DNA of 64,000 bases from the NCBI RefSeq assembly GCF_021117425.1, contig NZ_CP088298.1, positions 1,240,001 to 1,304,000 of the forward strand, given 5' to 3'. Each line of letters starts with the position of its first letter. Position 1 is the first letter of the stretch. A model generated the notes under the pieces. The model saw only the letters and a program-made list of their open reading frames with translations, was not told where the DNA came from and searched no databases. Below are positions 52,929-62,600 of this stretch, piece by piece. This stretch comes from Brevibacterium zhoupengii (GTDB lineage: Bacteria > Actinomycetota > Actinomycetes > Actinomycetales > Brevibacteriaceae). The position numbers and the translations under genes are program-made.

Positions 52929-53624
52929 GTGGGCGAGATTCTGTCCGCCAACAGCATTGAGGGTGTCGTCCGCAAGGACGTGCCCGAACGCGTCATCTCC
53001 CGACTCCCGATCTACCTGCAGACGGTTGAGACGATCGCCGCAACGGGCCAGTCAACGGTGTCCTCGGAGACCTTGGCGGCCCGCAGCGGCGTCTCATCGT
53101 CGATTCTGCGCAAGGACCTGTCCCAGCTGGGACGCTCGGGCCGGCGCGGAGTCGGCTACTCCTGCGAAGACCTCGCCTCGACTCTGCGCACCTTCCTCGG
53201 TCTCGATCGAGCGCGCACCGTCGCGATCATCGGCGCCGGTCGCCTGGGCTCGGCCCTGGCAGACTACGCAGGATTCAAACGCCGCGGACTTTCACTCACC
53301 GCAATCTTCGACACCGATGAGGCCAAGATCGGAACCGTGATCGGCACTCTGCCGGTCTCCGACCTCAACGAACTCGCCACCTGGCCCGAGGCCATCGACC
53401 TCGTCGTCATGGCAGTACCCGCATCTGCGGCACCGGCGGCGGCGCACATCGCCGCCGAAGCCGGCGTGCGCGGCATCCTGAACTTCGCACCCACCGTGCT
53501 CGACGCCCCGGACACCGTCCGCGTGCATCAAGTCGATCTGGCCAGTGAGCTGCAAGTACTCGCATACTATTCGGCGCTTGAATCGGCACCGCTCAACCCA
53601 GGTTTTGAGGAGCACAGGAATTGA
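52929..53624 (+). CDS. rex: Redox-sensing transcriptional repressor Rex
   Basis: Senses the NADH/NAD+ ratio and represses respiratory genes at high NADH. The 231-residue protein has an N-terminal winged helix (RLPIYLQTVETIA; LAARSGVSSSILRKDLSQLGRSGRRGVGYS) and a C-terminal Rossmann fold (VAIIGAGRLGSALADYAGF). In Streptomyces, Rex controls the hemA operon, and here it is the gene directly before hemA. It starts with GTG and its stop overlaps the hemA start (TTGA). Confidence 0.95.
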   Translation: MGEILSANSIEGVVRKDVPERVISRLPIYLQTVETIAATGQSTVSSETLAARSGVSSSILRKDLSQLGRSGRRGVGYSCEDLASTLRTFLGLDRARTVAIIGAGRLGSALADYAGFKRRGLSLTAIFDTDEAKIGTVIGTLPVSDLNELATWPEAIDLVVMAVPASAAPAAAHIAAEAGVRGILNFAPTVLDAPDTVRVHQVDLASELQVLAYYSALESAPLNPGFEEHRN

Positions 53625-56098
53625 CTCTCTTGGTTCTCGGCATTTCCCATCAGTCGGCCCCGATCGACATGCTGGACGCTCTGGCGTTCGGCACCGGTGA
53701 GGTCGGAGCACTGCGCGACGACGCACTGGCCGGCGACAACGTGGAGGGACTTGCAGTCCTGTCCACCTGCAACCGCCTCGAGCTCATCGCCGATGTCACG
53801 GCCTTCCACGGTGGACTCGCCGACCTCGGCAACGCGCTCGTGTCCTCCATCGACAAGGAATGGCAGGACATCGCCGGGCACTTCTACGCCCACTACGACA
53901 CTCAGGCCCAGGAACACCTGCTCAAGGTCTCCTGCGGTCTCGACTCGATGGCGATCGGTGAGGCCCAGATCCTGGGACAGCTGCGTTCGACCTTCACCGA
54001 ATCGCTGTCGGCCGGAGCACTGACCTCAGACCTCTCCCATGCACTGCAGCAGAGCCTGCGGGTGGGCAAGAGAGCCCACTCGGAGACCGGCCTCGACGAG
54101 GTCGCCCGTTCACTCTTCAGTGCGGCGCTCGAAGCCGCCCAAGCTCACATCGGCTCCCTGCGAGCCGCGAACGCCCTGGTCATCGGCGCTGGTGCCATGT
54201 CGGGCCTCGTCGTCTCCGGACTGCACAAAGAGGGCGTGGCACAGACCACCGTGCTCAACAGGACCGTGGACAAGGCAGAACGCCTCGTCGCCGAGGTGGG
54301 CGGTCGTGCGCGCGAACTCACCTCCCGAATCCTGGCAGAGGAGATCGCCGACGCCGACCTCATCATCTCCTGCACCGGTGCCCGGGAAGTCGTCGTCACC
54401 CGCGAGGACATCCAAGCTGGTCTGTCCCAGAACCCCAAGGGTGCAGCGAACAAGGCCTTCGTCGACCTCGCCCTGCCCCACGACATCGACCCCACGGTGC
54501 GCGAGTTCGAGCATGTGGCACTGTTCGGGCTCGGTGAGATCAGAACCATGCTCACCAGCTCAGCGAACCAGCGCGATGCCGCGGTCGTCGAAACCGTCGA
54601 AGCCGTGCGGGCAATCATCACGGAGGAGCTGGCCAAGCTCGAGTCCGGAGCCAAGGAACGCGCCGTTGCACCCACCGTGACCGCCCTGCGCAGCCACGCC
54701 AAGGAGGTTCTCGCCGCGGAGACGAAGCGCCTGGAGAAGAAGATCGGCGCCGAAGTCGATGACAAGGCCTTCGCCGAGATCCGCAAGTCCCTGCACCGGG
54801 TGGCGGAGAAGCTGATCCACACGCCGACGGTCAAGGTCAAGGAACTGGCCGTAACCGACTCGGACGTCGACTACGCGCAGGCTCTCATGCAGCTCTTCGA
54901 CCTGCCGACGAACAAGGTCGCCCACTCGATCGCGAAGCCGGAGACCAAGATCGCCACGGCCTCAAGCGCGAATCACGTCGAGGCCGACGGGGTGCGTCCG
55001 GTCGCCGACCACACCCTCGACATCGTCGAACCAGAGCACTTCTCCGGTCGCACGATCCGCCTGGGCACCCGCCGGTCGAAGCTCGCACGCTCCCAGTCGA
55101 CAGCGATCGCACACCAGCTGGCGGCACTGACCGGGTGGCGCGTGGAGATCGTCGAAGTCGTGACTGAAGGTGATGTCAACATGTCGCCCCTGACCGGCTT
55201 CGGCGGCACCGGAGTCTTCGTCTCCGCCGTCCGACAGGCCCTGCACCAGGGCAAGATCGACATCGCCGTGCACTCGCTCAAGGACCTGCCCACCACCCCC
55301 GAGGCGGGCATCCAGATGGCTGCGATCCCACCGCGGGTCGATCCTGCCGATGTCCTCATCGGTCGCGACGGTCTGAGCTTCGCCGAGCTGCCCGCAGGCA
55401 GCGTCGTCGGCACCGGTTCTCCGCGCCGTGCCGTGCAGCTGCGTGCCGCACGCCCCGATATCGAGGTCCGCGGGGTGCGCGGAAACGTCGACACCCGCAT
55501 CGCCCACGTCCGCGACGGTCGACTCGACGCAGTCGTGCTCGCCGCGGCCGGGGTTCGTCGCATCGGTCGTCTGGCCGAGGCCACCGACTCCCTTGACTTC
55601 GATACGATGCTGCCCGCCCCCGGACAGGGAGCCCTGGCGGTTGAGACACGTGGAGCCGACAGCCCGTTCGCCCTCGACAATGAGGTGATGGAGGCAGATG
55701 CTGAGGTCCGCACTCAGCTCAAGCGTCTCCACGATGAGACCACCGACCTGGCCGTGACCTGCGAGAGGGCGATCCTCTCTCGTGCCGAAGCCGGATGTTC
55801 GGCGCCGATCGGTGCCCTGGCCACGATTCAGGGCTCTGACTTCGTCGTCGATGCCGTCATGGCCGATGACGACGGCAAACTCGCCCGCACCCGCCAGGTC
55901 GCCCCGCTGCCCACGACTCCGGATGTGGATCTGGACTCCGGCAGCGCGAATCAGCTGTCCATCACAGGCAAGGAACTCGCCCGGCTCGCCGATGAACTCG
56001 GCACCGCAGCCGCCGAGGATCTGCTGGGCCAGCTCGGCATCGATCCCGCCCAGTCCGCGGATCACCTCACCCCTGTCAAAGTCCAGGAGCAGGTATGA
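53621..56098 (+). CDS. hemAC: Fused glutamyl-tRNA reductase / hydroxymethylbilane synthase (HemA-HemC)
   Basis: One 825-residue chain in a single uninterrupted frame. Residues 1 to about 428 are glutamyl-tRNA reductase (LLVLGISHQSAPIDML; catalytic Cys50 in LSTCNRLEL; NADPH motif VIGAGAMSGLV). About 429-474 form a polar linker. About 475 to 800 are porphobilinogen deaminase (IRLGTRRSKLARSQ; VHSLKDLPT; GTGSPRRAVQLRA; dipyrromethane cofactor Cys726 in EAGCSAPIGA). It thus joins the first committed step of C5 haem synthesis with tetrapyrrole assembly. TTG start after GAGGAGCACAGGAA. The neighbours rex, hemD and hemB fix the identity. Confidence 0.95.
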   Translation: MTLLVLGISHQSAPIDMLDALAFGTGEVGALRDDALAGDNVEGLAVLSTCNRLELIADVTAFHGGLADLGNALVSSIDKEWQDIAGHFYAHYDTQAQEHLLKVSCGLDSMAIGEAQILGQLRSTFTESLSAGALTSDLSHALQQSLRVGKRAHSETGLDEVARSLFSAALEAAQAHIGSLRAANALVIGAGAMSGLVVSGLHKEGVAQTTVLNRTVDKAERLVAEVGGRARELTSRILAEEIADADLIISCTGAREVVVTREDIQAGLSQNPKGAANKAFVDLALPHDIDPTVREFEHVALFGLGEIRTMLTSSANQRDAAVVETVEAVRAIITEELAKLESGAKERAVAPTVTALRSHAKEVLAAETKRLEKKIGAEVDDKAFAEIRKSLHRVAEKLIHTPTVKVKELAVTDSDVDYAQALMQLFDLPTNKVAHSIAKPETKIATASSANHVEADGVRPVADHTLDIVEPEHFSGRTIRLGTRRSKLARSQSTAIAHQLAALTGWRVEIVEVVTEGDVNMSPLTGFGGTGVFVSAVRQALHQGKIDIAVHSLKDLPTTPEAGIQMAAIPPRVDPADVLIGRDGLSFAELPAGSVVGTGSPRRAVQLRAARPDIEVRGVRGNVDTRIAHVRDGRLDAVVLAAAGVRRIGRLAEATDSLDFDTMLPAPGQGALAVETRGADSPFALDNEVMEADAEVRTQLKRLHDETTDLAVTCERAILSRAEAGCSAPIGALATIQGSDFVVDAVMADDDGKLARTRQVAPLPTTPDVDLDSGSANQLSITGKELARLADELGTAAAEDLLGQLGIDPAQSADHLTPVKVQEQV

Positions 56099-57687
56099 CA
56101 ACCGGTCAGGTCCAGCCCCGCCGCCTTCTGCCCGTCTCACCCCGCGTCGTCTTCATCGGCAGCGGCCCCGGTGAGTCGGGTCTGATGACGATCCGCGGCG
56201 CCGACATCCTCGCCAACGCTGAGATCGTCGTCTACGACACCCACGTGCACTCCGAGATCGTCACTGCCTACGTATCGCAGGCCACTGAGATCATCGAAGC
56301 CAGTCAGCTGGGCGCAACGGCCTCCACCCGCGGCCGCAAGCTCGCGGAGCTGGCTCGACCCGATAAGACCGTGGTGCGGCTGAGCTCCGATGACGGCATC
56401 CTGTTCACCACGACGACTGCCGAAGCAGCAGTGTGTCGCAAGGCCGACGTCGATGTCGAGATCGTGCCCGGCGTCGGACTGTCCGCGGCCACCTCCGCCT
56501 ACACCGGCACCGCCCTGACGACGAACCGCGTCCGCTCGGTCCGCTTCATCGAGGCCGGACCCCAGACACACGTCGATGTCTCCCGCCATCGCAACACCAC
56601 ACACGTGTTCACCGGTGCCGCCGCAGACCACGAACAGGCGATTCGCGCCCTGCTCGACGACGGCTGGGACGTCGATACGAAGGTGCTCCTGGGCTGGGGC
56701 ATCTCCACGACCGACCAGACGAGCGTGGAGACCACCTTGGGTCAGGCCCTGACGATGGCTCAGGGCGGTGGAGATCGTATGGTGGTGATCATGGGACAGG
56801 GCGTGGAATCGCGAGGCGAACTCAGCTGGTTCGAGACCAAACCGCTCTTCGGCTGGCAGGTCCTCATTCCCCGGACGAAGGAACAGGGAACCTCCACCGC
56901 CGAGGCGCTCGGAGAGTTGGGTGCCGTCGGCACCGTTGTCCCCACCATCGCCGTTCAGCCCCCGCGTACGCCGACTCAGATGGAGAAGGCCATCCGGGGT
57001 CTCGTCGACGGTTCGTATGAATGGGTGGGCTTCACCTCGGTCAACGCTGTCCGTGCCGTGCGCATGTGGTTCGAGGACTTCGGCCTCGACTCCCGCTCAC
57101 TCTCCGGCGTCAAGGTCGCCGCCGTCGGCGGACGCACCGCCGCCTCACTCATCGATTGGGGCATCACCCCCGATCTTGTACCCGACGGCGAGCACTCGGC
57201 ACGCGGACTGGCCGCAGCCTGGCCTGACTACGTCGATGACATCGACCCGATGAACACGGTGCTGCTGCCACGTGCAGACATCGCCACCGAGGTCCTCGTG
57301 GCCGGCCTCCTCGAGAAGGGCTGGGACCCCGACGACGTCACGGCCTACCGGACCGTGCGAGCCTCACCGCCCCCGGCGCCCATCCGCGAAGCCATCAAGG
57401 CAGGCGACTTCGACGCATTCCTCTTCACGTCCTCTTCGACGGTGCGCAACCTCGTCGGGATCGCGGGGAAGCCGGCAGCCACCTCGGTGATCTGCTGCAT
57501 CGGACCGGCCACGGCCAACACCGCGGCAGAACACGGTCTGCGCGTCGACGTTCTCGCAGAAGAAGCCAACCTCACCTCCCTCATCGACGGATTGGTCGAA
57601 TTCGCGATGTCCGCACGCGAAGAAGACCTGGCGGCGGGAACCACCCCGACGCGCCCCAGCCAGAAGCGCCGCAGAAAGAAGGCCTGA
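56095..57687 (+). CDS. hemD: SUMT-like / uroporphyrinogen-III synthase fusion (HemD)
   Basis: A 530-residue fusion. About 15-250 resemble uroporphyrinogen-III methyltransferase ([41 protein letters not shown]), but the usual catalytic loop GGDPFVFGRG is replaced by [12 protein letters not shown]. About 270-510 are uroporphyrinogen-III synthase ([38 protein letters not shown]). The mycobacterial HemD has the same degenerate N-terminal domain. It therefore probably acts only as the cyclising synthase, forming uroporphyrinogen III from hydroxymethylbilane. Start overlaps hemAC (ATGA). Confidence 0.9.
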   Translation: MTTGQVQPRRLLPVSPRVVFIGSGPGESGLMTIRGADILANAEIVVYDTHVHSEIVTAYVSQATEIIEASQLGATASTRGRKLAELARPDKTVVRLSSDDGILFTTTTAEAAVCRKADVDVEIVPGVGLSAATSAYTGTALTTNRVRSVRFIEAGPQTHVDVSRHRNTTHVFTGAAADHEQAIRALLDDGWDVDTKVLLGWGISTTDQTSVETTLGQALTMAQGGGDRMVVIMGQGVESRGELSWFETKPLFGWQVLIPRTKEQGTSTAEALGELGAVGTVVPTIAVQPPRTPTQMEKAIRGLVDGSYEWVGFTSVNAVRAVRMWFEDFGLDSRSLSGVKVAAVGGRTAASLIDWGITPDLVPDGEHSARGLAAAWPDYVDDIDPMNTVLLPRADIATEVLVAGLLEKGWDPDDVTAYRTVRASPPPAPIREAIKAGDFDAFLFTSSSTVRNLVGIAGKPAATSVICCIGPATANTAAEHGLRVDVLAEEANLTSLIDGLVEFAMSAREEDLAAGTTPTRPSQKRRRKKA

Positions 57688-57688
57688 C

Positions 57689-58693
57689 ATGACCATGGTC
57701 CCCGGAACCGTTCGGCCCCGCCGCCTGCGGACGACACCGGCCCTGCGCCGACTCGTCTCCGAGGCACGCCTGCACCCGGCCGATCTCATCCTGCCCATGT
57801 TCGTCAAGGAGACACTGAGCGAAGCGGCGCCGCTGACCAGCATGCCTGGAGTCGTCCAGCACACCTTGGACTCCCTCCTTGAGGCGGCCAACGAAGCCGT
57901 CGACGCCGGAGTCGGCGGACTGATGCTGTTCGGGATTCCAGAGCACAAGGACAACGAAGGCTCCCAGGCCGATGACCCCGAGGGCATCCTCAACCGCGCG
58001 TTGACGCTGCTGCGGGACAACCTCGGCGATGAAACGGTCATCATGGCCGATCTGTGCCTCGACGAATTCACCTCCCACGGACACTGCGGAGTCCTCGACG
58101 CCTCCGGTGGTGTCGACAATGATGCAACCCTGACCCGCTACGCGTCCATGGCCGTGGCGCAGGCCCGAGCCGGGGCACACGTGCTGGGGCTCTCGGGGAT
58201 GATGGACGGTCAGGTCGCGGCCTGCCGTGAGGCGCTGGACCTCGAAGGCTTCACCGACGTCGTCGTCATGTCCTACTCGGCGAAATATGCTTCGGCGTTC
58301 TTCGGCCCCTTCCGCGAAGCCGTGGACTCGGAGCTGCAGGGAGACCGCAAGACCTACCAGCAGGACCCCGCCAACGGACGCGAAGCCATGCGCGAACTCG
58401 ACCTCGACCTGGCCGAAGGCGCCGACGTCGTCATGGTCAAACCGGGCCTGCCCTACCTCGACGTCCTCGCCGAGGTGGCCTGCGAATCTCCGGTGCCCGT
58501 GTGGGCCTATCAGGTGTCGGGGGAATACGCGATGATCGAATTCGCGGCCGCAGCCGGAGCCATCGAACGCGAACGCGCGATCGACGAATCCCTCATCGCC
58601 TTCAAACGCGCCGGCGCCGACGCCATCCTCACCTATTGGGCCACGGAAGTGGCTCAGCGTCTGAACTCGGACCAGTCGGGTGGAGCACGATGA
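57689..58693 (+). CDS. hemB: Porphobilinogen synthase (delta-aminolevulinate dehydratase)
   Basis: Condenses two ALA molecules to porphobilinogen. The 334-residue protein has the active-site lysines Lys199 ([15 protein letters not shown]) and Lys251 ([11 protein letters not shown]). The metal-site segment reads [14 protein letters not shown]: the first and third ligand cysteines of zinc-type enzymes are kept while the second is aspartate. This mixed site suggests altered or mixed metal dependence. The start is one base past the hemD stop, and the end overlaps the MarR gene. Confidence 0.95.
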   Translation: MTMVPGTVRPRRLRTTPALRRLVSEARLHPADLILPMFVKETLSEAAPLTSMPGVVQHTLDSLLEAANEAVDAGVGGLMLFGIPEHKDNEGSQADDPEGILNRALTLLRDNLGDETVIMADLCLDEFTSHGHCGVLDASGGVDNDATLTRYASMAVAQARAGAHVLGLSGMMDGQVAACREALDLEGFTDVVVMSYSAKYASAFFGPFREAVDSELQGDRKTYQQDPANGREAMRELDLDLAEGADVVMVKPGLPYLDVLAEVACESPVPVWAYQVSGEYAMIEFAAAAGAIERERAIDESLIAFKRAGADAILTYWATEVAQRLNSDQSGGAR

Positions 58694-59208
58694 TGAGCGA
58701 ACCACGCTGGCTCAGCGGCCCCGATCAACGGGCCTGGAGAAGCTATCTCACCGGTTCACAGCTGCTGACAACGCAGCTGGACAAGGAACTGCGGGAGAAC
58801 CACAGCATCGGAATGCCCGAGTACGAGATCCTGGTGCGGTTGAGCGAACATGAGGATCGGACGATGCGCATGGCTCTGCTCGCCATGGATACGACGATGT
58901 CGCGCTCACGTCTGACGCACAGCGTGGCGCGGATGGAGAAGAAGGGCCTCCTCGAACGCTTTTCGATCCCCGAAGACGGGCGTGGAGTCAACTGCCAGAT
59001 GACCGAGGCCGGATGGCAGCTCCTCGTGTCCATGGCGCCCACCCATGTGGCAGGCGTCCGCGATCATCTCGTCGATCTGCTCGAACCGGAGGAGATGGAG
59101 ATCCTCGGTCACATCTTCGGCAAGGTCACCGCCCATATGCGCGAGATCGGCGAGGGCCCGGTCGACACTCCGCCGTCAGCCGTCGAACCCACCACGTCTG
59201 CCCCCTGA
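58690..59208 (+). CDS. MarR-family transcriptional regulator
   Basis: A 172-residue winged-helix regulator: [19 protein letters not shown] helix, then [33 protein letters not shown] (recognition helix region) and the wing with [12 protein letters not shown] dimerisation helix ends the protein. It is embedded between hemB and hemL with a 4-base overlap (ATGA), an unusual place for a regulator and suggestive of autogenous control of the haem operon or of oxidative-stress control. Either ATG at 58690 or 58693 may start it. Confidence 0.88.
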   Translation: MMSEPRWLSGPDQRAWRSYLTGSQLLTTQLDKELRENHSIGMPEYEILVRLSEHEDRTMRMALLAMDTTMSRSRLTHSVARMEKKGLLERFSIPEDGRGVNCQMTEAGWQLLVSMAPTHVAGVRDHLVDLLEPEEMEILGHIFGKVTAHMREIGEGPVDTPPSAVEPTTSAP

Positions 59209-59270
59209 GTGCAGCCACTCAACTATCATCTGAACCGACCACCGATCCGGCGACTTCTTCAGGAGAACCC

Positions 59271-60608
59271 ATGAAACACGAGACTGCGAAGTCGGCCGCG
59301 CTGTTCGAGCGCGCCGAACACGTCATCCCCGGTGGAGTGAACTCACCGGTGCGGGCCTTCAAAGCCGTCGGAGGCACCCCGCGCTTCATCACCTCGGCGA
59401 CCGGAGCCTGGCTGCGCGACGCCGACGGCAATGACTACATCGACCTCATCGGTTCCTGGGGGCCCATGATCATGGGCCACTCCCGCCCCGAGGTGCTCGC
59501 GGCCGTGCAGGAAGCCGCCGTCAAGGGCTTCTCCTTCGGCACCCCGTCGACCGGTGAGGTCGAACTCGCCGAGGAGATCGTGGCCCGGGTCGACCCCGTT
59601 GAGCAGGTGCGTCTGGTGTCTTCGGGCACCGAAGCGACCATGAGCGCCATCCGCTTGGCCCGTGGCTACACGGGCCGGGCGAAGATCGTGAAGTTCGCCG
59701 GCTGCTACCACGGCCACGTCGACGCCCTCCTGGCCCAGGCCGGCTCCGGGTTGGCCACCTTCTCCCTGCCCGATACCCCCGGCGTCACCGGGGCGCAGGC
59801 CTCGGACACGATCATCGTCGACTACAACGATGCCGCTGGTCTGGAAGCCGTCTTCGCCGAACACGGTGACGAGATCGCCTGCGTCATCACAGAGGCCAGC
59901 CCCGGAAACATGGGCGTCGTGCCTCCTCGCGACGGTTTCACCAACACCATCCGCCGTCTGACCAAGGCCAACGGCGCGCTGATGATCAGCGACGAGGTGA
60001 TGACCGGATTCCGCGTCTCGGACGCCGGTTGGTACGGCTATGAGGCCCAATCGCTCGGCTACCCCGAGGGACCGGCCGACCTGTTCACCTTCGGCAAGGT
60101 CATGGGCGGTGGCTTCCCGGCCGCGGCCTTCGGCGGACGCGCCGACGTGATGGAGCATCTGGCTCCGACGGGCCCCGTCTACCAGGCGGGAACCCTGTCC
60201 GGAAACCCCGTGGCCACGGCCGCCGGTCTGACCACGCTCAAGCTCACGACCGAACTCGATGTGTACTCGCACATTGCCCGAGCCGCGGACATTCTGCGGC
60301 CAGCAGTCGCCTCGGCGCTGGAGGCCGAAGGTGTGGAGCACACCATCCAGTCGGCGAACTCGATGTTCTCCGTCTTCTTCACCGACCGTGAGGTCATCAA
60401 CTACGACGACGCCAGAACACAGAACGTCGACCGCTACTCCGCGTTCTTCAATGCCATGCTCGATCAGGGCATCCACATGCCGCCGAGCGCCTTCGAAGCC
60501 TGGTTCCTGTCCTACGCTCACACCGATGAGATCCTGGATCGGATCATCACGGCACTGCCTGCCGCAGCCAAGGCCGCGGCAGGTGTACCGAACACGCAGG
60601 GGAACTGA
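59271..60608 (+). CDS. hemL: Glutamate-1-semialdehyde 2,1-aminomutase
   Basis: PLP-dependent conversion of glutamate-1-semialdehyde to delta-aminolevulinate. The 445-residue protein has [10 protein letters not shown] near the start, [16 protein letters not shown], the DEVMTGFRV aspartate, and the PLP lysine Lys276 in [21 protein letters not shown] at 59271 with AGGAG upstream; a longer frame extends over the MarR gene but lacks support. It works directly after HemA of the fused protein. The stop shares a base with the next start. Confidence 0.96.
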   Translation: MKHETAKSAALFERAEHVIPGGVNSPVRAFKAVGGTPRFITSATGAWLRDADGNDYIDLIGSWGPMIMGHSRPEVLAAVQEAAVKGFSFGTPSTGEVELAEEIVARVDPVEQVRLVSSGTEATMSAIRLARGYTGRAKIVKFAGCYHGHVDALLAQAGSGLATFSLPDTPGVTGAQASDTIIVDYNDAAGLEAVFAEHGDEIACVITEASPGNMGVVPPRDGFTNTIRRLTKANGALMISDEVMTGFRVSDAGWYGYEAQSLGYPEGPADLFTFGKVMGGGFPAAAFGGRADVMEHLAPTGPVYQAGTLSGNPVATAAGLTTLKLTTELDVYSHIARAADILRPAVASALEAEGVEHTIQSANSMFSVFFTDREVINYDDARTQNVDRYSAFFNAMLDQGIHMPPSAFEAWFLSYAHTDEILDRIITALPAAAKAAAGVPNTQGN

Positions 60609-61249
60609 TGGCGATGATCCATCTGGTCAGGCACGGTGAGGTCGACAACCCCGACGGCATCCTCTACGGGCGTCTGCCGAACTTCGGGCTGACCGAACGC
60701 GGCCATGAGATGGCCCGACGCGTCGGCGAGCACTTCGCCACCGCGGCGGTCACGCCGGTCGAGCTTGTGGCATCCCCGCTGCTGCGGGCACAACAGACGA
60801 TCGACCCGATGCACCAGCGACTCGACCTGCCTGTCTTCACCGATGACCGTGTGCTCGAGGCCGCGAACTCCTTCGAAGGTCAGAAGGTCAACGCGCGCCG
60901 ATTGGCCCAGCCGCGCAATCTCGCGCGCCTGTACAACCCGCTGACACCCTCCTGGGGCGAGCCCTATAAGCAGATTGTGCTGCGTATGCAGGCGGCCATG
61001 GCCAGCCTGCGCGCCAAACTGGCCAAACACGGTCCCGATGCCGAGGGAGTCATCGTCTCCCATCAGCTTCCGATCTGGATGACGCGTCTGGCAGGTGAGC
61101 AGCGTTCCCTCGTCCACGACCCCCGGAAACGGGAATGTGACCTGGCTTCTATCACCAGTTTCACATTCGAATCGTCCACACTTGTTTCCGTGAGTTACGA
61201 GAGCATCTGTGCAGATCTGCAGCCCAAGCAAGCGGTGTCGGGAGCATGA
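60608..61249 (+). CDS. Histidine phosphatase (phosphoglycerate mutase-like) family protein
   Basis: A 213-residue protein with the catalytic motif HLVRHGEVDNPDGILYGR, the SPLLRAQQTI segment and later VSHQLPIW with the second catalytic histidine. The conserved actinobacterial position is between hemL and tlpA (as Rv0525). Not a classical glycolytic mutase; substrate unknown. Coupled starts on both sides (TGATG and ATGA). Confidence 0.9.
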   Translation: MAMIHLVRHGEVDNPDGILYGRLPNFGLTERGHEMARRVGEHFATAAVTPVELVASPLLRAQQTIDPMHQRLDLPVFTDDRVLEAANSFEGQKVNARRLAQPRNLARLYNPLTPSWGEPYKQIVLRMQAAMASLRAKLAKHGPDAEGVIVSHQLPIWMTRLAGEQRSLVHDPRKRECDLASITSFTFESSTLVSVSYESICADLQPKQAVSGA

Positions 61250-61839
61250 ATGCCCGCAATCCACTGAACCGCCGCACCCTCCTGACCGGGCTGGTTGCCG
61301 GCACCGCCATGGTGCTCAGCGCCTGCAGCGAGAATGACGAACTGGCCGATCAGGCCGGATCGGATCAGGGATATGTGTCGGGCTCCGGCGTCGTGTCACA
61401 GGTGGCCAAGGAGAAGCGTGGGGAACCTCTGGAGCTGAGCTTCGAAACGCTCGACGGGAAGTCGATGTCGCTGGCTGACCTTCGACCCACCCCGGTCGTC
61501 ATCAACCTCTGGTACGCGGCCTGTCCGCCGTGCCGGAAGGAAGCGCCGGCGCTGAAGTCCCTGGCCGAGGAGTTCGGCGACGAGGTCCAGTTCCTCGGCG
61601 TCAACGTCCGCGACCAGGAAGCCGCAGCCAACGCCTTCATCACGAACTACCAGATTCCCTATGCGAACATGCTCGACACCAACGGCGACATGGTAGCTCT
61701 GCTCTCAGGCGTCCTCCCGCCGCAGGCCACACCCTCCACCGTCGTCCTCGATGCGAAGGGGCGCGCCGCAGCTCGGGTCGTCGGCGAGGTCGATGAGTCG
61801 ACGCTCAAGGGACTCATCGAGGACGTGCAGGCGGAGTGA
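61246..61839 (+). CDS. Thioredoxin-like lipoprotein (TlpA/ResA type)
   Basis: A 197-residue exported lipoprotein: twin-arginine-like NRRTLL then LSAC lipobox with Cys27. A TlpA/AhpC fold follows with active site CPPC (Cys93, Cys96) in YAACPPCRKEAP, and cis-proline TPSTVV. In system II cytochrome c maturation it reduces apocytochrome haem-binding cysteines, fed by CcdA, which is the next gene. The start overlaps the phosphatase stop. Confidence 0.93.
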   Translation: MNARNPLNRRTLLTGLVAGTAMVLSACSENDELADQAGSDQGYVSGSGVVSQVAKEKRGEPLELSFETLDGKSMSLADLRPTPVVINLWYAACPPCRKEAPALKSLAEEFGDEVQFLGVNVRDQEAAANAFITNYQIPYANMLDTNGDMVALLSGVLPPQATPSTVVLDAKGRAAARVVGEVDESTLKGLIEDVQAE

Positions 61840-62600
61840 GTGGAATCGGGGCGGACTTCGCCCAGACGGTTCTCGACGGGCCGCTGCTTCTGGCCGCCGG
61901 CGCGGCCGCACTGGCCGGCCTCGTCTCGTTCGCCTCACCGTGCGTGCTGCCGCTGGTCCCCGGGTATGTCGGCTATGTCACCGGGTTGAGCGGATCCTCC
62001 CTCAAGGACAAGGAGACCTGGCGGGTCGTCGTCGGGATCGCACTGTTCGTCCTCGGGTTCACCATCGTCTTCGTCCTGCTGGGGACCGGATTCTCGGCCC
62101 TGGGCGCACTGTTCTCACAGTGGCAGGGTGTGCTCATCAGGATCCTCGGCGTCGTCGTCATCATCGCCGGCTTCGTCTTCATGGGCGGCTTCGGCCTCCT
62201 CCAGACCGAGCACCGAATCCGTGCTCGTCCCAAGGCAGGCCTGTGGGGTGCGCCCGTGCTCGGCGCCACCTTCGCCCTCGGCTGGGCCCCGTGCGTAGGC
62301 CCGACGCTGTCGGCAGTTCTGTCGATGTCGGTCAGCTTCGGCGGCGAGGGAACGATCTGGCGCGGCGCAATTTTGGCCTTCGTCTACTGCCTGGGCCTGG
62401 GCATTCCCTTCATCCTCCTGGCGGTGGCGATCCACAAGGGTGCCGGCCGCCTGACCTGGGTGCGCAGGCACCAGACGGCAATCGTCCGTGCCGGCGGCAT
62501 CATGCTCATCGTGTTGGGCGTTCTCATGGCCTCTGGGCTGTGGAACGCGTGGATGACCTCTCTGCAGGGTCTGATCTATGAATTCGAAGTGGTGATCTAG
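61836..62600 (+). CDS. ccdA: Cytochrome c biogenesis protein CcdA (DsbD-like)
   Basis: A 254-residue membrane protein with six helices; passes electrons from cytosolic thioredoxin to the extracytoplasmic TlpA. The paired redox cysteines appear in FASPCVLPLVPGYVGYVTG and WAPCVGPTLSAV. GTG start overlaps the tlpA stop. Followed immediately by resB, with a one-base overlap (TAGTG). Confidence 0.95.
   Translation: MSGIGADFAQTVLDGPLLLAAGAAALAGLVSFASPCVLPLVPGYVGYVTGLSGSSLKDKETWRVVVGIALFVLGFTIVFVLLGTGFSALGALFSQWQGVLIRILGVVVIIAGFVFMGGFGLLQTEHRIRARPKAGLWGAPVLGATFALGWAPCVGPTLSAVLSMSVSFGGEGTIWRGAILAFVYCLGLGIPFILLAVAIHKGAGRLTWVRRHQTAIVRAGGIMLIVLGVLMASGLWNAWMTSLQGLIYEFEVVI

Noticed and set aside
53621..56098. 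HemA-HemC fusion as a sequencing frameshift artefact
   Set aside because: Both halves and the linker lie in the same frame without any frame change; an error would have to be a substituted stop codon, which cannot be seen from one sequence.
54962..56140. 392-codon minus-strand frame opposite hemC
   Set aside because: Gly/Asp/His/Arg-rich antisense shadow of a high-GC gene.
59013..59270. Longer hemL frame starting inside the MarR gene
   Set aside because: No ribosome binding site and a non-conserved Arg-rich translation; the ATG at 59271 has AGGAG.
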